Positions 44,685 through 53,672 of a stretch of DNA of 64,000 bases are shown one piece after another. Source of the DNA: Alphaproteobacteria bacterium (GTDB lineage: Bacteria > Pseudomonadota > Alphaproteobacteria > Micavibrionales > Micavibrionaceae). A program made the position numbers and the translations under genes. The stretch covers positions 1 to 64,000 of the forward strand of contig JAGNKE010000013.1 of the NCBI GenBank assembly GCA_018000295.1, read 5' to 3'. Positions within the stretch are counted from its first letter, which is position 1; every line of letters starts with the position of its first letter. The notes under the pieces were generated by a model, which did not search any database, had not been told where the DNA came from, and worked only from the letters and a program-made list of their open reading frames with translations.

Positions 44685-45713
44685 TTAGGGGCGCTCCAGC
44701 CCGGTGATCGGACGCAGCAGCTTTTTGCGAAAGCCGGGAACCTTTTCGGCCAAAAAAAGGAAGTAGGCCCGCAAAAACCTTGAAAACCGCCCCTGCACGC
44801 GCAGCCACTTGAACACCAGCATACTGGCCTCCAGAACACGCTGCCCGTCAGGGGGGGGATAGGCGGGGTCTTTGTCCGCAAGCGAACGCGCCAATGCGAG
44901 AGCCTCCTCAATCTCACGCCCCATCCCGATGCCGCCGAACGGTCCGTGCGCCGCAGCGGCGTTTCCGGTCAGAGCAACGCCGGGACGCTGGACCTCCTTC
45001 GCCCGCCGGACGGTGACGGGCAGGGGGGTAAACCCCTCTAGAGGAGTATTGGCAACAACCCGGATCCGACCCGGACCGCAGGGAACGCGAAGCCGCATCT
45101 GCCCTTCGGCCAGCAAATCCAATACCGCCGGTTCCTCCGGCTCATCGGCGGGGATGTCCTGAAAACTCCACCCATCAGGATAGTCGAACCCGGTAAAGGG
45201 AATGCCCAGAGCCGTCCGCACAGTGCTCTGCACCCCGTCCGCCCCGATAAGACAATCGTATTCCTCCGTACGCCCATCACTCAGGCTGACCAGCGCCTTC
45301 CCGTTCTCCAGCCGCACGTTCCGCACCGCCAGACCGTATTCTATAGAGAGGCTGAATTCGGTCAGGCGGGCGCTGAGAACCTTCATGACGTCCTCCTCGC
45401 TGAGAGAAAGCAGAAAGGCATAACGGTGCTTGAGCTTCGAAAGATCAAACTGCGCCAGCGCTCGTTCGCCCTCCTCGATCCGCAGGCGTGTGATTTGAAC
45501 GCCCGCATCGATAAGCGCCTCTGTCACTCCGGTTTCTTCCAGCATCTCCAGCGTCCGGGGCCGCAGGATGAGTCCGCGCCGCGGCGCAGAAATCTCATCC
45601 CGCCTCTGCCGCTCAATGACACGGGGGGAAAACCCGCGCAGGGAAAAAATAAGCGCCGCTGCCAGCCCCGCAGGTCCGGCTCCGGCGATCAGGATTTTGG
45701 CGCGAGGGTCCAT
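44685..45713 (-). CDS. FAD-dependent aromatic-ring-type monooxygenase
   Basis: A 342-residue flavoprotein of the PHBH fold: FAD motif ILIAGAGPAGLAAALIFSLRG at the N-terminus (written here as AGAGPAG, 11-17), arginine-containing RGLILRPRTLEML, the GADGVQSTVR motif at about 169-178, and GNAAAAHGPFGGIGMG replacing the usual GDAAH motif. The D-to-N change in this motif is unusual. Substrate unknown. Confidence 0.75.
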   Translation of the reverse strand: MDPRAKILIAGAGPAGLAAALIFSLRGFSPRVIERQRRDEISAPRRGLILRPRTLEMLEETGVTEALIDAGVQITRLRIEEGERALAQFDLSKLKHRYAFLLSLSEEDVMKVLSARLTEFSLSIEYGLAVRNVRLENGKALVSLSDGRTEEYDCLIGADGVQSTVRTALGIPFTGFDYPDGWSFQDIPADEPEEPAVLDLLAEGQMRLRVPCGPGRIRVVANTPLEGFTPLPVTVRRAKEVQRPGVALTGNAAAAHGPFGGIGMGREIEEALALARSLADKDPAYPPPDGQRVLEASMLVFKWLRVQGRFSRFLRAYFLFLAEKVPGFRKKLLRPITGLERP

Positions 45714-45719
45714 GGAAAA

Positions 45720-45926
45720 TCAGGACGGCAGGCGGGAGGGCGTTTCCCGCCCATAGACAGACGCAAGGGCGAGAACAGCCCCATCGGGCATACACGGATC
45801 GGCGGGAGCCGCATCGTTCTGCACGAGGATCACCCGCGGCGAAAGTTTGGGCCGCGGGATGAAACGCTTGGCCAGACCGCATCCGGTCAGGCTGAACAGG
45901 CAGACAATGAGAACCGCAAAGCGCAT
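45720..45926 (-). CDS. Small lipoprotein
   Basis: A 68-residue protein with a lipoprotein signal peptide: hydrophobic core and lipobox LTGC at about 13-16. The mature part is short, with an RPKLSPRVILVQND segment. It ends six bases before the monooxygenase start. Function unknown. Confidence 0.6.
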   Translation of the reverse strand: MRFAVLIVCLFSLTGCGLAKRFIPRPKLSPRVILVQNDAAPADPCMPDGAVLALASVYGRETPSRLPS

Positions 45927-45968
45927 GGCGTATCTCTAGCAGGTCAGGTCATGCTTGCCTATGGGAAT

Positions 45969-46100
45969 TTAGCCGTCCCCGAGGCTTTCTCCCGCATCTC
46001 GCGCACTGTCCTCGAAAATATTCCCCATCCGGCTTTTTGTCCGGTCCATACAGCCGGAGAGCGTGAGGGCAACGACAAAAAGTAAGACAAGTTTTTTCAT
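45969..46100 (-). CDS. 43-residue lipoprotein
   Basis: A short gene encoding MKKLVLLFVVALTLSGC as signal peptide and lipobox (LSGC, cysteine at 17), then a 26-residue polar tail ending ESLGDG. TGAGGATT lies about 12 bases upstream. The classic signal makes it a credible gene despite its length, comparable to entericidin-like or other small lipoproteins. It lies between another small lipoprotein and the DotI-like gene. Confidence 0.6.
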   Translation of the reverse strand: MKKLVLLFVVALTLSGCMDRTKSRMGNIFEDSARDAGESLGDG

Positions 46101-46107
46101 ATCAAAA

Positions 46108-46704
46108 TCAATCCTCAGACTCATAAAGCCGATAACAATAAAGGTAGTCCTTTTTCGGCCGATCCGCCTTGTAATTTTTCGGCGTCATCCCGCCCGTCAC
46201 GGAACTGACATACCATGTGTCGATCTTGAACGACCCGTCCGCTGCCGTGAGCTGCACCACCCGCACATCCGCCGGGAAGCGGTAATTCTGGGCGAACGCG
46301 CCCCGCGAAAAAGTCAGGATCAGCGGCACGGTGACCTTCCAGGTGTAAAGCCCGTAGCGTTCGTCCTTCTCTTCCTCGTCAATCGTGATCTGGTCATAGG
46401 GGTCAAGCCGCACGTGCTTCTTCCAGAAATCTTTTGTGACCAGCGTTTCCTTGCGCTTCATCACCCCGTCGGCAATGCCGTAATCCAGCATCGTCCGCAT
46501 ATAGCTGCGGCACCCCTTGGGTGTGAAATATTTCGCATTGGCGGACAGGCGCTCCAGATACGTGTCGTGGTTGAAAGTCAGCGCGCTGCTCGTCGCCTCG
46601 AAGACCCAGTGCTTCATGGCGGTGCGGAGTTTTTTCAAATCCTGCGCCGCCAGAGCGGGTGTGGCGGAAAGAACCATAGCCAGCAGGAGGAGAAAACGTC
46701 TCAC
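46108..46704 (-). CDS. DotI/IcmL-like exported protein
   Basis: A 198-residue protein with a signal peptide (1-19). The mature sequence follows the DotI/IcmL pattern: an N-terminal helix, TFNHDTYLERLSANAKYFTP, KGCRSYMRTMLDYGI, a strand YTWKVTVPLILTF and a C-terminal VVQLTAADG strand. DotI is an inner-membrane component of type IVB secretion. Here the membrane helix is replaced by a cleavable signal and no other dot/icm genes are in the window, so it may be a stand-alone relative. It overlaps prmB by four bases. Confidence 0.5.
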   Translation of the reverse strand: MRRFLLLLAMVLSATPALAAQDLKKLRTAMKHWVFEATSSALTFNHDTYLERLSANAKYFTPKGCRSYMRTMLDYGIADGVMKRKETLVTKDFWKKHVRLDPYDQITIDEEEKDERYGLYTWKVTVPLILTFSRGAFAQNYRFPADVRVVQLTAADGSFKIDTWYVSSVTGGMTPKNYKADRPKKDYLYCYRLYESED

Positions 46705-47603
46705 GCCGCCTTATCCTTCAGCTCAAGCAATTCATCGCGGGTCAGGAAGAACACCTCCCCCTGACTGTTCTCGGTATTCAGCCACGCAAACGCCATGTCG
46801 GGATACGCCGCCTGCAGCGCGGGGCCGCAGCGCCCAAGCTCGCAGATCATCATCCCCTCGGGCTTGAGATAATCCGGCGCGGCCGCCAAAATTTTATGCA
46901 CGAGGTCCAGCCCGTCCGCCCCGCCATCCAGCGCCATCTTCGGCTCCGCGTCATATTCCGGCGGCAGATTGCCCATCCCCGGCGCATCAACATAGGGCGG
47001 GTTGGTGATAATCAGGTCATAGCGGGCGTTTTTAGGCAGCGGCGCAAAAAGATCGCCGTGATAAAGCGTGAGGCGGTCCTCGAACCCGTAGGACTCGACG
47101 TTCTTTTTAGCAAGCGCCAGCGCATCGGGCGAAAGATCAACGGCATCCACTTTTGCAAGGGGGAACAGATCGGCGGCGATAATCGCCAGCGATCCCCCGC
47201 CGGTGCAAAGGTCCAGGACGCGGGAAACCTCGTCCGCATCCGCAACCGGCGTATCCGGGCCGCACAGGATTTCGGCAATGAACGAGCGCGGGATGATGGC
47301 GCGGGAATCGCAGAAGAAGGAGTAGCCCTGACATTTCGCCTTGCCGACAAGATAAGGCGCGGGCGTGCGGGTGGTGACGCGCTTCTCGAACAGGGCAAGG
47401 ATGCGCGCGCGCTCCGCGTCCGTGACCTTGGCGTGCCAGAACGCTTCGAGATGTTCGGGCGGCAGGTGCAGCGTCTCCAGCACCATGAAACACGCCTCGT
47501 CAAAGGCGTTATCCGTGCCGTGCCCATAGGTCAGAACCGCCTCCGAAAATGTCGTGGTGCCGTAACGGATCAGGTCGCAGAGTGTGAGGAGGGTGGAGGT
47601 CAT
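46701..47603 (-). CDS. prmB: Ribosomal protein L3 glutamine methyltransferase
   Basis: A 300-residue SAM-dependent methyltransferase that modifies a glutamine of L3. It has the PrmB N-terminal signature (TDNAFDEACFMVLETL, 30-45), SAM motif DLCTGGGSLA at 131-140 and catalytic NPPY at 201-204 followed by VDA, and ELGRCG near the C-terminus. The NPPYVDA form and N-terminus favour PrmB over PrmC. Confidence 0.88.
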   Translation of the reverse strand: MTSTLLTLCDLIRYGTTTFSEAVLTYGHGTDNAFDEACFMVLETLHLPPEHLEAFWHAKVTDAERARILALFEKRVTTRTPAPYLVGKAKCQGYSFFCDSRAIIPRSFIAEILCGPDTPVADADEVSRVLDLCTGGGSLAIIAADLFPLAKVDAVDLSPDALALAKKNVESYGFEDRLTLYHGDLFAPLPKNARYDLIITNPPYVDAPGMGNLPPEYDAEPKMALDGGADGLDLVHKILAAAPDYLKPEGMMICELGRCGPALQAAYPDMAFAWLNTENSQGEVFFLTRDELLELKDKAA

Positions 47604-47700
47604 GGGGGTTTACGCTTTCTATGAAAATCACCTCAAAGTATCACGTCATGTGAACTCAATCCAGAAGGCGATAAATGAAAAGGGTGCAAGGAAAAGAGCG

Positions 47701-48201
47701 TTACTCGCGATACGGACGCGCCCCGGCAGTAGCCGGAGGGAGATTGAGCTTTTGGGAGCGCCATACAATGGGAGTTTTAGGGGGTGGACCATAAAAATTA
47801 CCCTTCTCATATTCAAAATGACCATTCATATTTTTACAGCCGTACACATAAGCAGCTCTGCTAAACTTCAAAGCACCTCCGGTCGAATACTCCCAAGAGA
47901 AAGCCCATTTATACCTACAGAATAGATCGAATTTCTCAAAGAACGCAGTTCGTTTATTATTAATAATAAAATTCATGCCTCGTAAGTCTTTGATTAGAAA
48001 ATCTTCAGAAGTGCTTTCAGGATACCTCTTACTCAGACGTTCCAGTAACACAGGGTGCTCACCCCTGCCCGGGTCAAGCCAAAGCAGAAAAGAAGGAGTA
48101 AGTGGAAAGGGTAAAAAAATCTTGATATAAACGATTACTGCAACAAAAAATAATGCCGCAAAACCAAAAATTTTATGATTCACCTTCTTCGTTTTTGTCA
48201 T
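47701..48201 (-). CDS. Membrane-anchored hypothetical protein
   Basis: A 166-residue protein with one N-terminal membrane helix (residues 11-30) and a soluble domain with two cysteines (94 and 122 region) and a glycine/proline-rich end. AT-rich. Overlaps the upstream gene by four bases (ATGA), so the two are coupled. No domain recognised. Confidence 0.5.
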   Translation of the reverse strand: MTKTKKVNHKIFGFAALFFVAVIVYIKIFLPFPLTPSFLLWLDPGRGEHPVLLERLSKRYPESTSEDFLIKDLRGMNFIINNKRTAFFEKFDLFCRYKWAFSWEYSTGGALKFSRAAYVYGCKNMNGHFEYEKGNFYGPPPKTPIVWRSQKLNLPPATAGARPYRE

Positions 48202-48446
48202 TGAGCCTCGATCTTCCGCCGCTTATACAACTCTTCCTTCGCGTGAAGCATGAATTCGACAAATTCATCGGCCTTGAACGACCAGAAATTTTTCATATCA
48301 GGCGTATAGATGTCAATCGTGATATCCTGCGGGTCGTCGTTATGCTCGACGAAGGAATAAACCGCGCGGCCCTTTTCATCCTGAACTTCGGCATAGCAGG
48401 TATCGGCGTTCACATCATTGCCGAAAATAAGTGAAAATTGACTCAT
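48198..48446 (-). CDS. Small hypothetical protein
   Basis: An 82-residue, acidic protein beginning MSQFSLIFGNDVNADTCYAE with a helical end (EFVEFMLHAKEELYKRRKIE). Probably soluble and single-domain. GGAAG lies about 7 bases upstream of the ATG. Not assigned to a family. Confidence 0.55.
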   Translation of the reverse strand: MSQFSLIFGNDVNADTCYAEVQDEKGRAVYSFVEHNDDPQDITIDIYTPDMKNFWSFKADEFVEFMLHAKEELYKRRKIEAQ

Positions 48447-48531
48447 CGGTCGTCGCTTCCTGTTAAGTAAGCTATTATAACTCCAGAGCCAGACAGAGAT
48501 AAACAGAGACTTTTTGCGCGGAAATCAAACC

Positions 48532-48598
48532 CCTCTCCCTTTATCCCTCTCCCCGCTGGCGGGGAGAGGGAAAGGGCGTCAGCCCGAGGGAGAGGGGG
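48532..48598. repeat. CTCTCCC-type long palindromic repeat, copy 1
   Basis: A nested palindrome: CCCTCTCCCC/GGGGAGAGGG in the centre at about 48545-48570, flanked by further CCCTCTCCC and GGGAGAGGG arms. A second copy with the same arm order and an inserted AAAGG-CGT-AGCCC segment lies at 49797-49864. Confidence 0.75.
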
Positions 48599-48713
48599 AA
48601 AGAAGACAGAAGCGCGGGAATCTCTGTCTGTCTCTGCGTTCTCTGTAGTTTTTTAAAATGGATCCCCACCTTCGTGGAGATGCTGCGGAGGTGTGGGTTG
48701 CCTCTGAAATGGC

Positions 48714-48733
48714 ATCCCCGCGCAAGCGGGGAT
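48714..48733. repeat. REP-like palindrome, ATCCCCGC type
   Basis: ATCCCCGC, GCAA, GCGGGGAT, then CC: identical to the copy at 13069-13088. Confidence 0.75.
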
Positions 48734-48781
48734 CCATAAGGAAGGCACAGGCATCGTTGTGCGCGTTGTGATCGTTGTGTT

Positions 48782-49750
48782 TCAGCCCTTGTCCGTCGGT
48801 GGTCGTGCCGCCTCTGCACCCGCCGCCGACCCGCCCCCCTGAAACAGAAAACCCGTGGCCAGCGCCAGCCCGGCGAAGATCGTCCACAACAGGTTCATCG
48901 TCACCTCGTACAGGAAGAACCGCGGATCGGGGACCAGGAAAAGCTGCGGCAGGGCGAGCAGAAATCCCAGGACAAAATGTGAAAGAATAAAACTCCCCGC
49001 CAGCGTGACAAACCCCGCCCCGCGCTGCCGCACGCAGAACAGCACAATCGCGGCAACAGCAAAACCGGCGGCAAACTGCACAGTAAAGGTAAACATTAAC
49101 ATCGAAATCGGCAGGGGGATCGGCACGGCGAGGAGGGAGATCAGCTGTTTCAGAAAAACGCTCAGGGCCGTCAGCAAGCCCCATACCCCCGCAACCGCCC
49201 GCCAGTCGCTGGTCCTCCAGAAGAGAACCGAAAGCCCCGCCGTATACAGAACGATCGAAAGACAATGCGTATAAAAAAGCGGCCCCACATGCTGAGAGAT
49301 TTCGGCAAGCCAGTAAAAAAACGGCTGCGAAATCATGAGCAGCATCAGGCCCAGAACGCAAACCATCGCGTAGCCGGAGGCAAAACCCGCCGGAAACCGA
49401 CCCGGCAGCGCAAGGCTGCGCCGTTCGCGCATCTGCCCCCAAAGGGACAGGGCAGAGGAGGGCGGGGAGAGGAACACCCGCCAAAGCATCAAACACAAAC
49501 CGTTCCCGACCGCAAACGCCGCCGTAAGCATGAACGCCGCAACCGATAAGCCCTCAATGATCACGGACCAATATTCGCCTGTCACAAAACCGGCGAGCAT
49601 CAGCCGCAGCCCCAGAGAGGTCAGAAAGGCGGGAACAAAAAACCCTCCAAGCCCCGCAGCCGCCCATAGGTTCGGGTTGCGACCCCCGTGCGCCTTAGCG
49701 GACTTGAAAAACCACACAGCGTAAACAATAGAAAGAAGGAGCAGGATCAT
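48782..49750 (-). CDS. Multi-pass membrane protein
   Basis: A 322-residue protein with about eight hydrophobic segments, conserved-looking small and aromatic residues in helices, and a basic loop (GQMRERRSLALPGRF). ATG at 49750 begins directly with a membrane helix; a start at 49807 would add a polar leader that runs into repeat sequence. No transporter motif is recognised. The gene lies between two repeat clusters. Confidence 0.6.
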   Translation of the reverse strand: MILLLLSIVYAVWFFKSAKAHGGRNPNLWAAAGLGGFFVPAFLTSLGLRLMLAGFVTGEYWSVIIEGLSVAAFMLTAAFAVGNGLCLMLWRVFLSPPSSALSLWGQMRERRSLALPGRFPAGFASGYAMVCVLGLMLLMISQPFFYWLAEISQHVGPLFYTHCLSIVLYTAGLSVLFWRTSDWRAVAGVWGLLTALSVFLKQLISLLAVPIPLPISMLMFTFTVQFAAGFAVAAIVLFCVRQRGAGFVTLAGSFILSHFVLGFLLALPQLFLVPDPRFFLYEVTMNLLWTIFAGLALATGFLFQGGGSAAGAEAARPPTDKG

Positions 49751-49796
49751 AACGGCAAGGCTACAGAATTGCCGAACATCGGGCAAGGGCAGACGC

Positions 49797-49864
49797 CCCT
49801 CTCCCATCCTCCCTCTCCCCGCTGGGGGGAGAGGGAAAGGACGTTAGCCCGTGGGAGAGGGGGA
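49797..49864. repeat. CTCTCCC-type long palindromic repeat, copy 2
   Basis: Same organisation as 48532-48598, about 1.26 kb away on the other side of the membrane protein gene. Confidence 0.75.
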
Positions 49865-49903
49865 AGAGAAATCTCTGCGCCTCTGCGGTTTTATTGACGG
49901 TGG

Positions 49904-49923
49904 ATTCCGGCCTGCGCCGGAAT
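49904..49923. repeat. ATTCCGGC-type palindrome
   Basis: ATTCCGGCC-TG-CGCCGGAAT with GAC following, the same type as 4230-4249 and 4334-4353. Confidence 0.7.
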
Positions 49924-50037
49924 GACAACGAGGGTACAGGCATCGTTGTGATCGCCGTGATCGTCGTGTTTTAAAACCTTACATGGATACCCGCCTTCGT
50001 GGGGATGATGAGGAAGTGTGAGTCTATCTTTAAAAGC

Positions 50038-50057
50038 ATCCCCGTGAAAACGGGGAT
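50038..50057. repeat. REP-like palindrome, ATCCCCG type
   Basis: ATCCCCGT and ACGGGGAT around GAAA or similar, followed by CC. Confidence 0.65.
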
Positions 50058-50086
50058 CCATAAAAAGCCGGAGCGTAGGGTAATAG

Positions 50087-50106
50087 ATCCCCGCCTGCGC
50101 GGGGAT
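50087..50106. repeat. REP-like palindrome, ATCCCCGC type
   Basis: ATCCCCGC and GCGGGGAT around CTGC, followed by GACA, lying 46 bases after the end of lepA. Confidence 0.65.
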
Positions 50107-50151
50107 GACAGGTTGGCTAAACGCGCCACTTCGTGGCGGTTAAGTACCCTG

Positions 50152-51975
50152 TCACTTCTCATCCCCCATCTTCAGCGCGTTGATGAACGCGCTTTGCGGG
50201 ATTTCCACGCGCCCGTACTGGCGCATCTTGGCCTTGCCCTTTTTCTGCTTGTCGAGCAGTTTTCTCTTCCGCGTGAAATCGCCGCCGTAGCATTTCGCGG
50301 TCACGTCCTTCCGCATCGCCGAGACGTCCTCGCGGGCAATAATCTTTCCCCCGATCGCGGCCTGAATGGCGATCTTGAACATCTGGCGGGGGATGAGCTC
50401 CTTGAGCCGTTCGCACAGCGCCCGCCCGCGTTTTTCGGCGGCGGACCGATGAACAATCATGGCCAGCGCGTCAACGGGTTCCTCGTTCACGCGGATATCC
50501 ATTTTCACAAGGTCGTTCTCCGTATACCCGTCCAGTTCATAGTCAAAACTGGCGTAGCCCTTGGAGAGGCTCTTCAGACGATCATAGAAATCGAACACCA
50601 CCTCGTTGAGCGGCAGGCGATAAACCAGCATCGCCCGGTTCCCCGCATAGGTCAGGTCGATCTGCACTCCGCGCCGATCCTGACAGAGTTGCAGCAATCC
50701 GCCCAGATATTCGTCAGGTACAAGGATGGTCGCCTTGATCCACGGCTCTTCGATATTGTTGATCCGCACCACGTCCGGCATATCGACGGGGTTGTAAAGG
50801 CTGATCTGGTCGCCGTTGGTCATGTTCAGGCGGTAAACGACGCTCGGCGCCGTGGGGATAAGGTCGAGATCGAACTCGCGCTCCAGCCGCTCCTGTATGA
50901 TCTCCATATGCAGCAATCCGAGGAACCCGCACCGGAAGCCAAGTCCCAGCGCCTGCGAGGTTTCCATCTCATATTGCAGCGAGGCATCGTTCAGCTTCAG
51001 CTTGCCCAGTGACTCCCGCAGCTTTTCGAAATCGCTGGCATCCGCCGGATAGAACGAACAGAACACCATGGGGATCGAGGGTTTAAAGCCGGGCAGGGCG
51101 GTCTCGCACGGCTTTTTATCGTCCGTGATCGTATCGCCCACCTTCGTCTCTGAAATATCCTTGATCGAAGCGGTGATGAACCCCATCTCGCCGGGGCCGA
51201 GAACATCCAGCAATACGTGCTTGGGCGTGAACATCCCCACACGGTCGATCTCCCGCGTGCGGTTATTGCTCATGAATTTGATTTTCTGCCCCTTCCGCAT
51301 CGTCCCGTCGATAATCCGCACCAGAACGACGACGCCCAGATAGGAATCGTACCAGGAATCAACCAAAAGGGCGCGCAGCGGCTTATCCGGGTCGCCCTCA
51401 TGCGGGGGCGGCAGGCGCTTGACGATCGCCTCCAGAAGATTGTCGATCCCGATCCCGGTCTTGCCCGAACACAAAACAGCCTCGGAGGCGTCCAGCCCGA
51501 TGACATCCTCGATCTGCTGCGCGGCCGCGTCCGGATCGGCGGCGGGCAGGTCGATTTTATTGATGACGGGGACGATATCGTGGTTGTTCTCAATGGCCTG
51601 ATAGACGTTAGCCAGCGTCTGCGCCTCCACGCCCTGCGAGGCATCGACGATCAGCAAAGACCCCTCGCAAGAGGCCAGCGAGCGCGAAACCTCATAGGCG
51701 AAATCCACATGCCCCGGCGTATCCATCAGATTGAGCTGGTATTCGATCCCGTCCTTGGCGTTATAGGCGAGGCGCACCGTCTGCGCCTTGATGGTGATCC
51801 CGCGCTCGCGCTCGATTTCCATGGAATCGAGCACCTGTTCCTTCATCTCCCGCGCCTCAAGCCCGCCGCAGGTCTGGATCAGCCGATCAGCCAGAGTGCT
51901 TTTGCCGTGGTCGATATGGGCGATGATCGCAAAATTGCGGATATGCGCTAGCGGTTTGGTCTCGGGTTTGCTCAT
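50152..51975 (-). CDS. lepA: Elongation factor 4
   Basis: A 607-residue translational GTPase that acts on stalled ribosomes. It has AHIDHGKST (G1), the ERGITIKAQ switch, DTPGHVDF (G3), NKIDLP (G4), and the LepA-specific C-terminal domain ending in [20 protein letters not shown] at 51975 (MSKPETKP) fits the family; the earlier start at 52011 adds an unlikely leader. Confidence 0.95.
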   Translation of the reverse strand: MSKPETKPLAHIRNFAIIAHIDHGKSTLADRLIQTCGGLEAREMKEQVLDSMEIERERGITIKAQTVRLAYNAKDGIEYQLNLMDTPGHVDFAYEVSRSLASCEGSLLIVDASQGVEAQTLANVYQAIENNHDIVPVINKIDLPAADPDAAAQQIEDVIGLDASEAVLCSGKTGIGIDNLLEAIVKRLPPPHEGDPDKPLRALLVDSWYDSYLGVVVLVRIIDGTMRKGQKIKFMSNNRTREIDRVGMFTPKHVLLDVLGPGEMGFITASIKDISETKVGDTITDDKKPCETALPGFKPSIPMVFCSFYPADASDFEKLRESLGKLKLNDASLQYEMETSQALGLGFRCGFLGLLHMEIIQERLEREFDLDLIPTAPSVVYRLNMTNGDQISLYNPVDMPDVVRINNIEEPWIKATILVPDEYLGGLLQLCQDRRGVQIDLTYAGNRAMLVYRLPLNEVVFDFYDRLKSLSKGYASFDYELDGYTENDLVKMDIRVNEEPVDALAMIVHRSAAEKRGRALCERLKELIPRQMFKIAIQAAIGGKIIAREDVSAMRKDVTAKCYGGDFTRKRKLLDKQKKGKAKMRQYGRVEIPQSAFINALKMGDEK

Positions 51976-52100
51976 GCCCGCGAACATAAGGGCTTTACAA
52001 CCGCCGTTCAATCAAAATTTAGGGCGGACAGGGGCGTTTTGCCAACAGTTTACTTTGGGAAAGGGGCTGGTATGATGCTCAGGAAAGATATGATTGAGCC

Positions 52101-52388
52101 ATGGACAAGAAGTATAATCTAAAAAATAAACCTTTGGAAAAGGTGGTCTTTCTCGGCAAAGAGGAGGACATCAGGAAGCAGGCAGCACCCACGGTTCTCC
52201 TGGTGATACTGGTGATGACCCTGATTATTGTTTTTTGGAAAATTGCGGTTCGTGATCCCGATGCTTTTGAAAAATCACTGCAGAATAGAGTTGAAAGAAT
52301 AAGGCAGGAACAAGAGCGGATCAGCGAAGAACACAGGAAGAAGCAGAATTCGAGAGATGCTCAAGACCTACAAGACGGAAAAAAATAG
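52101..52388 (+). CDS. Small membrane-anchored coiled-coil protein
   Basis: A 95-residue protein: a charged N-terminus, one membrane helix at about 30-50 (TVLLVILVMTLIIVFW), and a charged coiled-coil tail (NRVERIRQEQERISEEHRKK). No homology recognised. Confidence 0.5.
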   Translation: MDKKYNLKNKPLEKVVFLGKEEDIRKQAAPTVLLVILVMTLIIVFWKIAVRDPDAFEKSLQNRVERIRQEQERISEEHRKKQNSRDAQDLQDGKK

Positions 52389-52403
52389 AAAGCACGGTGA
52401 GCA

Positions 52404-52440
52404 AAACAAAAAAGGCGCGACAGCAAAAGCCGCCACGCCT
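52404..52440 (-). terminator. Terminator of the 59-residue protein gene
   Basis: Read leftward, AGGCGTGGCGGC pairs with GCTGTCGCGCCT (with wobbles) around TTTT, followed by TTTTTTGTTTTG. It lies 23 bases after the stop of the small gene. Confidence 0.75.
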
Positions 52441-52462
52441 AATAAGAAAAACGTAAGGCTAC

Positions 52463-52642
52463 TTACACACGAGGTCCGGAGTTAATCCCACCATCAAAGG
52501 TCATGTCCATGCTTGCAGCATTACCGGACAAACCGTTAAAAAGGGAAGCCCCAGCACCGGGCATAACCTGAAAACTGCACGTAGCGCAGTCGCTCTTGAA
52601 TGTGTCCGCCAGTTTCGATAACTCTTGACCCACTAATGCCAT
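52463..52642 (-). CDS. 59-residue protein with a Cys-x-x-Cys pair
   Basis: ATG at 52642 to TAA at 52463-52465 encodes 59 residues. It starts MALVGQELSKLADTFKSD, has cysteines at 19 and 22 (CATC), and ends in a glycine- and methionine-rich part (GNAASMDMTFDGGINSGPRV). AGGAG lies nine bases before the ATG and a strong terminator follows, so transcription and translation signals both support a real gene. No family recognised; it could be a metal-binding or secreted small protein. Confidence 0.65.
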   Translation of the reverse strand: MALVGQELSKLADTFKSDCATCSFQVMPGAGASLFNGLSGNAASMDMTFDGGINSGPRV

Positions 52643-52724
52643 TTTTTACACTCCTCTATTTAGTCTATGTTAACCTAAAACAACCCAAAAAAAACAGCTT
52701 TTTCTTCGCTTTCGCTAAACTTTT

Positions 52725-53090
52725 TTATGCCCGATGCAAAATCAGCGGAATATAGTGCCCTTCCTTGGCTTCCCCGGTCTTGTCATCCAGTAAAATCATC
52801 AAAACCTGATGCGAATTCTGCATATTTTTCGACACATCCTTGGTCAGCGGCAGTCCCGCATCCCGAATCTCCCCATCATCCATCACGAAATCCAGCCGAT
52901 AGGTACTAAGATCAAACTCCAGCCACGACAGCTCGTTTTTAAAGGGTTTGTTGTGGAAGATGGCGCAGCGCCCGTCTTCCTTGACCGCAACCTGGATGCT
53001 CAGCGGGCTGCCATCCTCGCAGCCGTAGACGAAATCGGTCAGATCGCCGTAAACGGGTCTCTCGCTGGTATGTCCTGTCGTCTCGTTCAT
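52725..53090 (-). CDS. Hypothetical protein
   Basis: A 121-residue acidic soluble protein. It has VAVKEDGRCAIFHNKP and YRLDFVMDDGEIRDAGLPLTKDV segments and a beta-rich character, and shares the phrase style of the next gene's DNGQ-rich strands without clear homology. Unknown function. Confidence 0.5.
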   Translation of the reverse strand: MNETTGHTSERPVYGDLTDFVYGCEDGSPLSIQVAVKEDGRCAIFHNKPFKNELSWLEFDLSTYRLDFVMDDGEIRDAGLPLTKDVSKNMQNSHQVLMILLDDKTGEAKEGHYIPLILHRA

Positions 53091-53152
53091 TGCCTAAAAC
53101 TAACTGTTTTGTATTACACAAGCCAGAGGGAAAATGCCCCTCGCAAAATATC

Positions 53153-53557
53153 CTAATTCACGGTCTTTTCTTCCGGCGCTTTGACCTTAAGCCGCACTTC
53201 AAAACCTTCAATCACCTTTCCGTTTTTTGTCCGGGCCATGACGATAATTTGCGGCTTGGCAAAATAGGGCCGGATCAGCCATTGAATACGTGCTCCCAGA
53301 TCAAGCTGCTGCCCATCGTTGGTAAAAACGGTGACGCGCTGGTTTTCGGGGTTGTACTCAAGATAATCAATCGTGCAAGGGAGATCCTTTCCGTAAAAAA
53401 TAAATGTTTCTCCCATCTCCCGATCACAGAAAATATCAAACTCTGACTTTTCAAAAAGAGACTTCCGAGAAGACCGCAAAGAGGTTCCCCAGTCATCCCT
53501 GATGCTGGTTAAACTCTTTTTAGGAACTTGTTGCTCGTCGGTATTATCGTCAGACAT
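53153..53557 (-). CDS. Hypothetical protein
   Basis: A 134-residue protein with a polar N-terminus and a beta-rich domain (TFIFYGKDLPCTIDYLEYN, VTVFTNDGQQLDLGARIQWL, IIVMARTKNGKVIEGFEV). ATG at 53557 begins MSDDNTDEQQ; a start at 53629 would add 24 residues. Neither has a strong ribosome site. It directly follows the giant gene in the same direction, so it may belong to the same transcript. Confidence 0.5.
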   Translation of the reverse strand: MSDDNTDEQQVPKKSLTSIRDDWGTSLRSSRKSLFEKSEFDIFCDREMGETFIFYGKDLPCTIDYLEYNPENQRVTVFTNDGQQLDLGARIQWLIRPYFAKPQIIVMARTKNGKVIEGFEVRLKVKAPEEKTVN

Positions 53558-53672
53558 AACAAGAAAGGCCAGAAAGGCCTCATGATCCAGAGGCCGGGAG
53601 GCATAATATCCTACGCCCGCGTAAATCATACCACTTGTCCGTTAAAGGTTAAAGTCATAACGTTTGCCAAGA

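Larger units (their letters stand above)
48447..48781. repeat. Gene-free repeat cluster
   Basis: No gene seen. It contains a CTCTCCC-rich long palindrome (48532-48598), a TCTCTGTAGTTTTTTAAAA segment (about 48622-48657), an imperfect ATCCCCACC palindrome (48660-48682), a perfect ATCCCCGC palindrome (48714-48733) and a GTTGTGATCGTTGTGTTT tail. These are the same modules as at 4.1-4.6 kb and 49.8-50.1 kb. Confidence 0.75.
49751..50151. repeat. Gene-free repeat cluster
   Basis: No gene seen. It contains the second CTCTCCC palindrome (49797-49864), a TCTGCGCCTCTGCGG segment, an ATTCCGGC palindrome (49904-49923), the GTTGTGATCGCCGTGATCG tail, and three ATCCCCG-type palindromes (49985-50008 imperfect, 50038-50057, 50087-50106). 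Confidence 0.75.

Noticed and set aside
48579..49496. Long open frame overlapping the multi-pass membrane protein
   Set aside because: It is another frame of the same strand within the membrane protein gene and runs into the repeat cluster; composition is poor.
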